A DNA stretch of 64,000 bases, taken from assembly GCA_907165275.2 (NCBI GenBank), contig OU015651.1:12236501-12300500 (forward strand), read 5' to 3'. The DNA comes from Zygaena filipendulae. Lineage: Eukaryota > Arthropoda > Insecta > Lepidoptera > Zygaenidae. A program made the translations under genes and the position numbers. The notes under the pieces were generated by a model that was not told where the DNA came from, did no database searches, and was given only the letters and a program-made list of their open reading frames with translations. Below, one piece after another: positions 60,401-64,000 of the stretch (positions are counted from its first letter, which is position 1; each line of letters begins with the position of its first letter).

Positions 60401-62424
60401 GGGTACTTAAAGAAAAGGTGTTGTGCAGAAATAAAGTTTTATTCTATTCTATTCTATTAGGGTATTTTGTATCCCGGAATTCCTGCGGGATCTTCGAAAT
60501 TTCCGCGGCGAAACCGCTAGCTAGTGTCTATGTTATAAGTCGACGAGCTCGTTTAGACGGGCTCACAAGCGTATGCGGTTACGTTCCCATGACGTAAATC
60601 ATATTTCTACTCATTATATAGAATGTCTTTGATTTCCACTACATCGCGCGTACATTTTATTCTGATGATGAATAATTTCCTTTGATCGTTATATAGCTCC
60701 GATCAATAGACCTCTCAGAGCGACTGTCTTTTTTTGTTTTTGTAAGGTATTTGGATATAACAGTTGTTTTAAAAAAGGTTGTTATTTTTTTGCTCCACTC
60801 GTAAACATAATAATACTTGGACACCATCACACAGCGTTACCTCTAGTCTTAAACCAAGCAAAGACCAGACAACTGACAATAATATTTTTCATAAATATAC
60901 ATATATGTATCTACATATTATTACAACCGTTTAATATTATAAATGTGAAAGTAACTCTGTCTATCTGTTACGCTTTCACGCTTTAACGGCTCAAGCGATC
61001 ATCATGAAATTTTTCATATACGTTGTCAGGGGTACAGAGAAGGACTTTTTGTCCCGGACCTCCCGCGGGAAATCCGGAATTAACGCGGGTGAAACCGCGG
61101 GGAACAGCTAGTTAACAACAAATGCTTTGGGGATTGGACCTGAGACACCTGGAGAACCTGCGCTAACCATTAGACTAAGTGATGCTGTATTGTATTGGTT
61201 CTTTATTTTTGAACTCTTGGTTGGTGTTGGTTTTTTTTTTATAACTTTATCAATAAAATACCCATTTGCCTATTTGACAGCATACTCCATGCAGTACCTA
61301 CCTTCAATATAATCCCATCCATTACATAGTCCTTCGGGAACTTTGTTGTATCAAGATAAACCGATAAGTGGATAAGCCGTCAGTTGGGAAGGAACTCAAT
61401 TCTCCAATAAAATGGAACGTGAACAGAAAAGTGACGTGTGATTTACGTTCCGTTACTGCGTTTGCAACTTAAGGTGTTTTGGGACCGAACTTTCACGAAT
61501 GGATATACATATTATATATATAATCATGTTATTAAAAGTTGTTTCCTACCGCAGGTTTCACTCGTGTTAATATTGTTTCTTCGGGAGTTCTTTGTTTAGG
61601 GATGAACAGTATCCTATGTGATTTAGGAACACTGTAGTTTCTTTTCGAAAGTTTTAGCATCGTTTCCGTAGTTCCGGATATTAACCCCTACCTCTCCAAA
61701 GTTACAAATACTGTTTACCTATACATAAAAGCAAAAGGTCACTGGCTCACTGACTAAACACGAAATCTCGAAAACTTCTTGACTTATGGAGCTGTTTGGA
61801 AGGAAGGAAGTTTACAGGGAGCAGACGATACCTAAGAGTAGATTTCACGGAGTCGCTCGCAAGAACGTGGGTGAAAACGCAGGAAAAAGCTAGGCTTCTT
61901 GTAACATTTCTGAATTTGGAATGATATAAATGTTCTTCCTACATATAAAATACTTTGTCCTGAATGACTGATAGATCAACGCACTAAACTGCTGAACGTA
62001 GAGACCTGAAACTTGAAGGTTGTGTTCTTTGTAGGACGTAGGCATCCGATAAGAAAGGATTTTTGAAAATTCAACCCCTGAGGGGATGAAAAGGGGTTGC
62101 AAATTGTAAAAGGGGTTGTATGGAACAATTACGCGGGAACTTCGAAATTATCGCGGGTGAAACCACGCGGGACAGCTAGTAAATGTAAAAGAAATAGTTA
62201 ACTAACAATATTTTGCGGTTCGCAGGTCTGATAAACAGGACGAACATAATGCCAACGCCGGAGCTGTGTGTGATAAACAACCGGCTCTTCTGGATCTTTG
62301 GTTCCCTGGTAGCGTTCTACATACCGATGCTCACGATGGTGGTGTCGTTTGCTTTGACGGTACAGCTGTTGAAACGACAGGCGATATTAGCGGCCGCCCC
62401 AGTAACCGGAGGGAATCAAAGAAG
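53799..62424 (+). CDS. 5-HT2A: 5-HT2-type serotonin receptor, 5' part of gene (four exons, runs off right edge)
   Basis: Class A GPCR for serotonin, expected at the plasma membrane and, by family knowledge of 5-HT2 receptors, coupled to Gq. Joined exons 53799-54486, 58277-58379, 58985-59106 and 62226-62424 give 370 full codons plus two bases, with intron phases 1, 2, 1, 2 and all GT-AG. Seen: a 167-residue N-terminus; TM1 with GNILV (about 168-192); TM2 with LAIADLL (about 204-226); TM3 with Cys239 and Asp246 (position 3.32, amine-binding) and [10 protein letters not shown]4 with Trp291; loop-2 Cys319; TM5 [11 protein letters not shown] with Pro338. Gly5.42, Ser5.43 and Ala5.46 match the vertebrate 5-HT2B/2C pattern as I recall it. 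TM6, TM7 and the tail are outside the window. The assignment to 5-HT2 is strong. The choice of 5-HT2A over the second insect 5-HT2 paralogue rests on my memory of the GRYLGIRNP signature in insect 5-HT2A. Confidence 0.88.
54718..54922 (+). mobile_element. Helitron-like element, variant B, in 5-HT2 intron 1
   Basis: TCTAAACTAATATTATAAAG at the start, interior ACTACTGGACTGATTTCATA and CCTGAATAATATAGGCTATA, end GGTGAAACCGCATGGGACAG then CTAG. Confidence 0.72.
54955..55240 (-). repeat. Dispersed repeat, pair member 2, in intron 1
   Basis: Reverse-oriented relative of 37170-37560 (GGCGGGGCAGGTGCGCCACG, TTTGTGTGCGAAAATCACCC). Confidence 0.5.
55557..55905 (-). mobile_element. Two Helitron-like copies in intron 1
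   Basis: CTAGCTGTGCCCGGCGG at 55557 and CTAGCTGTGCTCCGCAGTTT at 55728. The second has variant D interior (AAATCGGTCCAGCCGTTTCA). Confidence 0.55.
56880..57360 (+). mobile_element. Helitron-like element split by a SINE, in intron 1
   Basis: The 5' half ACTATTATATAAATGCGAAA through TTCACGTTTCAATGAC and 3' half TCAATTGACCATCATGAAAT through GAATTCCCGCGGGAATTC and ACCGCGGGTGAGAGAAATTG flank the SINE at 56961-57234. The terminal CTAG is lost. Confidence 0.6.
56961..57234 (+). mobile_element. tRNA-derived SINE, copy 2
   Basis: A box TGGCGCAATGG at 56970-56980 and B box GGTTCGATTCC at 57014-57024, same 44-bp spacing as copy 1, with the same body and an A-rich tail of about 28 bases. It lies in intron 1 in the same orientation as the receptor gene. 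Confidence 0.85.
57832..58044. mobile_element. TIR element, GTGTGTTAACCCA family, copy 2
   Basis: ATAAGCAATAGTGTGTTAAC at the left and GTTAACATGTTATTGCTTAT at the right, about 213 bp, in intron 1, ending some 230 bp before exon 2. Confidence 0.7.
58277..58379 (+). CDS. 5-HT2A: 5-HT2 receptor coding exon 2: extracellular loop 1 end and TM3
   Basis: The acceptor ACGCAG ends at 58276, and the exon starts GATACTGG and completes a glycine codon from exon 1. It encodes [25 protein letters not shown] and CFISIG, then two bases of an arginine codon. Cys239 is the conserved TM3 disulfide cysteine, Asp246 the amine-anchoring residue 3.32, and the SASIMHMC stretch is typical of 5-HT2 receptors. The donor is GTCAGT at 58380. 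The intron therefore splits the Arg3.50 codon of the GRY motif. The exon is too short (103 bp) for a simple ORF scan and was found by homology reasoning and splice phase. Confidence 0.88.
58380..58984 (+). other. 5-HT2 intron 2 (0.6 kb), splits the Arg codon of GRY
   Basis: Donor GTCAGT, acceptor CCAG. A Helitron-like copy (about 58481-58651) makes up more than a quarter of it. An intron in the arginine codon of the DRY-type motif is a well known recurrent position among class A GPCR genes, which supports the exon model. Confidence 0.85.
58481..58651 (+). mobile_element. Helitron-like element in intron 2
   Basis: ATGCGAATGTGAGCTTCTTC through GGTGAAACCGCGGGGAACAG then CTAG. Confidence 0.65.
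58985..59106 (+). CDS. 5-HT2A: 5-HT2 receptor coding exon 3: end of TM3, intracellular loop 2, TM4
   Basis: The acceptor is CCAG at 58981-58984. The first base completes Arg264, then [17 protein letters not shown] forms intracellular loop 2, and TM4 follows (about residues 283-304) with Trp291 at 4.50 and [12 protein letters not shown]. The donor is GTAAGT at 59107. The length of 122 bp keeps the frame (phase 2 in, phase 1 out). The loop-2 pattern GRYxGIRNPL is the feature that points to insect 5-HT2A rather than other aminergic receptors. Confidence 0.88.
60930..61111 (+). mobile_element. Helitron-like element in intron 3
   Basis: TTTAATATTATAAATGTGAA through GCGGGTGAAACCGCGGGGAA then CAGCTAG. 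A clean hairpin end. Confidence 0.7.
61937..62179 (+). mobile_element. Helitron-like element, variant C, next to exon 4
   Basis: TCCTACATATAAAATACTTT at the start, interior GAGACCTGAAACTTGAAGGT and CCTGAGGGGATGAAAAGGGG, end GGTGAAACCACGCGGGACAG then CTAG, 46 bp before the exon 4 acceptor boundary. Confidence 0.7.
62226..62424 (+). CDS. 5-HT2A: 5-HT2 receptor coding exon 4: extracellular loop 2, TM5, start of loop 3
   Basis: The acceptor TTCGCAG ends at 62225. The exon encodes a loop-2 segment with a glycosylation sequon (Asn308-Arg-Thr) and Cys319, the partner of Cys239, then [20 protein letters not shown] and the rest of TM5 with Pro338 (5.50). It continues into a basic stretch, QLLKRQ, and an alanine-rich start of intracellular loop 3. 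The donor is GTGAGC at 62425, splitting an arginine codon (phase 2). The next exon, with loop 3, TM6 and TM7, is not in the window. Confidence 0.88.
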
Positions 62425-64000
62425 GTGAGCTTCTGTCATTAAGTAGATAGTACATTTGTATATAACTATGAATTAATTGAGTACTAGTCTACCTACCTAA
62501 AATAAAACAACAAAAACATGGTTATCACATTGTTTTTTTTTTCTAGGATGTTCGTAGTACTCGTCTTCTTATTCTATACATATAAAATGCTTTGTCTTGA
62601 ATGACTGATGGATCAACGCACAGCCTAAACCGCTGATCGTAGAGACCTGAAACTTAAATTTGGGTCTTGGAAATCAATATTTAGGTTCTCCTTCTACATT
62701 AGTAATAATAATATAAAAATGTAAAGTTTGTAGGTTTGGATGTACTATTTTTTCACTAATAGGAAGCTACAGTATAGCAAGCTGAGTTGACCTACTTGAT
62801 GGTCACTAAATCGTCCAATACTTTTAGTACAATGTACATATTTTGTAGGTACTAAAAGCAAGCGATAGATGTCCAGGTACCTACGTATTTTCTGGATCTA
62901 TGTCTAAAGAGTATCCTATAAAAATGAAGAGATTATAATAACAAGAACATTTTCTTCAGAAATAGAATGGTACAGAATAAAATTGAGTTGAGTTTTTTGA
63001 AGAAGCAATTCATGTGGACTATAAACCGACTGACATGCAACGTTGCATATGAATTTAGTTTTATGCATCAAGCAACTTTTATTGGAATAAATCAGATGAG
63101 AGACTCGAAAAGGTTTTTATCGAACAATGGGTTTATTTTTTCATTGATTGAATTAGAATTAGACTTTATTGTTAATAAAATGTAAGTGCCGAGTTATTTG
63201 AAGATATACATATATAATAATATATATGTATGTAGTTTCATTAGAAAAGTTGCCAATTTTCGCAGGAAAATTAACATTCACCCTATTTTGCATACTCTAC
63301 TATATGGATTTATTTTATAGTTAGGGCGCTAGTTTCACCCCTGTAATGGTCTTAATAACAATACGAATAAATTTATTGAGCTGTCAGTAATCAGTTGTAA
63401 CATAACACACGCAGCACTTGGCATGTGAGCACTGCGATTGATCTGTGAGGCTGGACCGCGCCACTCATACGTACAACGTATACGAGCACGTTACGATTCT
63501 GGACTCCAGCCAAGACGGATAAGACATGCGTTAATGAACTGAATTGGAATCCAAACCGTTTTCATTATCATAATGTTGACCTTGTATTCATAGTCGTGGC
63601 CTTGAACCATGTGAGTTTTATCGTCTAAAGTCCTACTAAAAGGATAGATGTTTTGACTCTGCACTCACGCAAAAAATGGATGACCCGAGAATTGAACCCT
63701 TTCAATCATTAATAAATAATATAAATTAAATAATATATATTATGTATTATTAATGTATCTTTTTACATAATACATATTAATTATAATAATATAATAATTT
63801 TACATAATAATACATAATATATAATAAGAAGTACGAAAAAAGAAACCATCCCTTCTGGATGACGCTTAAAAATGATTTATTTCTTGCGGAATTTAAACTG
63901 CCTCATACTAATTTTGCAAATGCAAATTGGCAATTTCTAAACGGTCAACTTAATCTTACTGGACCAATCTTAATTTTATTTTTACAATATTGTAAGGGAG
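62425..64000 (+). other. 5-HT2 intron 4, left part
   Basis: Begins with GTGAGC and runs to the window edge. It holds a truncated Helitron-like 5' end (62573-62665) related to the copies at 36752 and 61937, and AT-rich sequence with TAATA runs near 63710-63830. No further receptor exon is recognisable; loop 3, TM6 and TM7 must lie to the right. Confidence 0.7.

Larger units (their letters stand above)
59107..62225 (+). other. 5-HT2 intron 3 (3.1 kb)
   Basis: Donor GTAAGT, acceptor TTCGCAG. Contains a lepidopteran-type interspersed repeat with GAGTCCGACTCGAACTTGGC (59449-59468), a retroposon tail ending in ATT repeats (59920-59956), a Helitron-like copy carrying a tail-only retroposon insertion (about 60240-60533), another Helitron-like copy (60930-61111), degraded copies at about 61535-61893, and a well preserved one just before exon 4 (61937-62179). 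Confidence 0.8.

Overview
This is eukaryotic nuclear DNA, almost certainly from a butterfly or moth. It is AT-rich and crowded with short non-autonomous transposons, and it carries very many copies of a Helitron-like element ending in a CCGCGG-GTGAAA-CCGCGG hairpin and CTAG. The tRNA-derived SINE, the abundant TAGGTAGGTACCTA-type low-complexity motifs and an insect serotonin-receptor gene all fit Lepidoptera. I cannot name the species.

The only host gene I can support is at the right end on the + strand. It is the first part of a 5-HT2-type serotonin receptor, most like insect 5-HT2A. Four coding exons (53799-54486, 58277-58379, 58985-59106, 62226-62424) join in frame with GT-AG introns into 370 complete codons, covering the extracellular N-terminus through TM5 and the start of the third intracellular loop. 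TM6, TM7 and the C-terminus lie beyond the window. Asp3.32, the TM3/loop-2 cysteines, Trp4.50 and Pro5.50 are present, but the usual DRY motif at the end of TM3 reads GRY. The leader before the start codon has four upstream ATGs.

The remaining ~53.7 kb to the left is a non-coding mosaic. From left to right it holds: scattered Helitron-like copies; a composite foldback element (5401-6496); a GC-rich retrotransposon insertion with a perfect 17-bp target duplication beside telomere-like repeats (12520-13389); two identical-length palindromic MITEs (13753-13991, 14403-14641); a decayed reverse-transcriptase C-terminus (15090-15660); several terminal-inverted-repeat elements (16.9-22.7 kb); a GGAAT array (24.6 kb); a ~900-bp octamer minisatellite expanded inside a Helitron-like copy (26.8-27.7 kb); a SINE and more TIR elements (32-35 kb); two more composite foldback elements in opposite orientation (39.5-40.8 and 43.7-45.0 kb); nested insertions at 46-48 kb; and a ~740-bp pentamer array (49.5-50.2 kb).

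Nearly all open frames outside the receptor are shadows of simple repeats or of transposon DNA. No novel multi-gene system is visible. The most informative signals are the receptor's unusual features and the physical evidence that microsatellites here start from transposon-internal or transposon-tail sequence.
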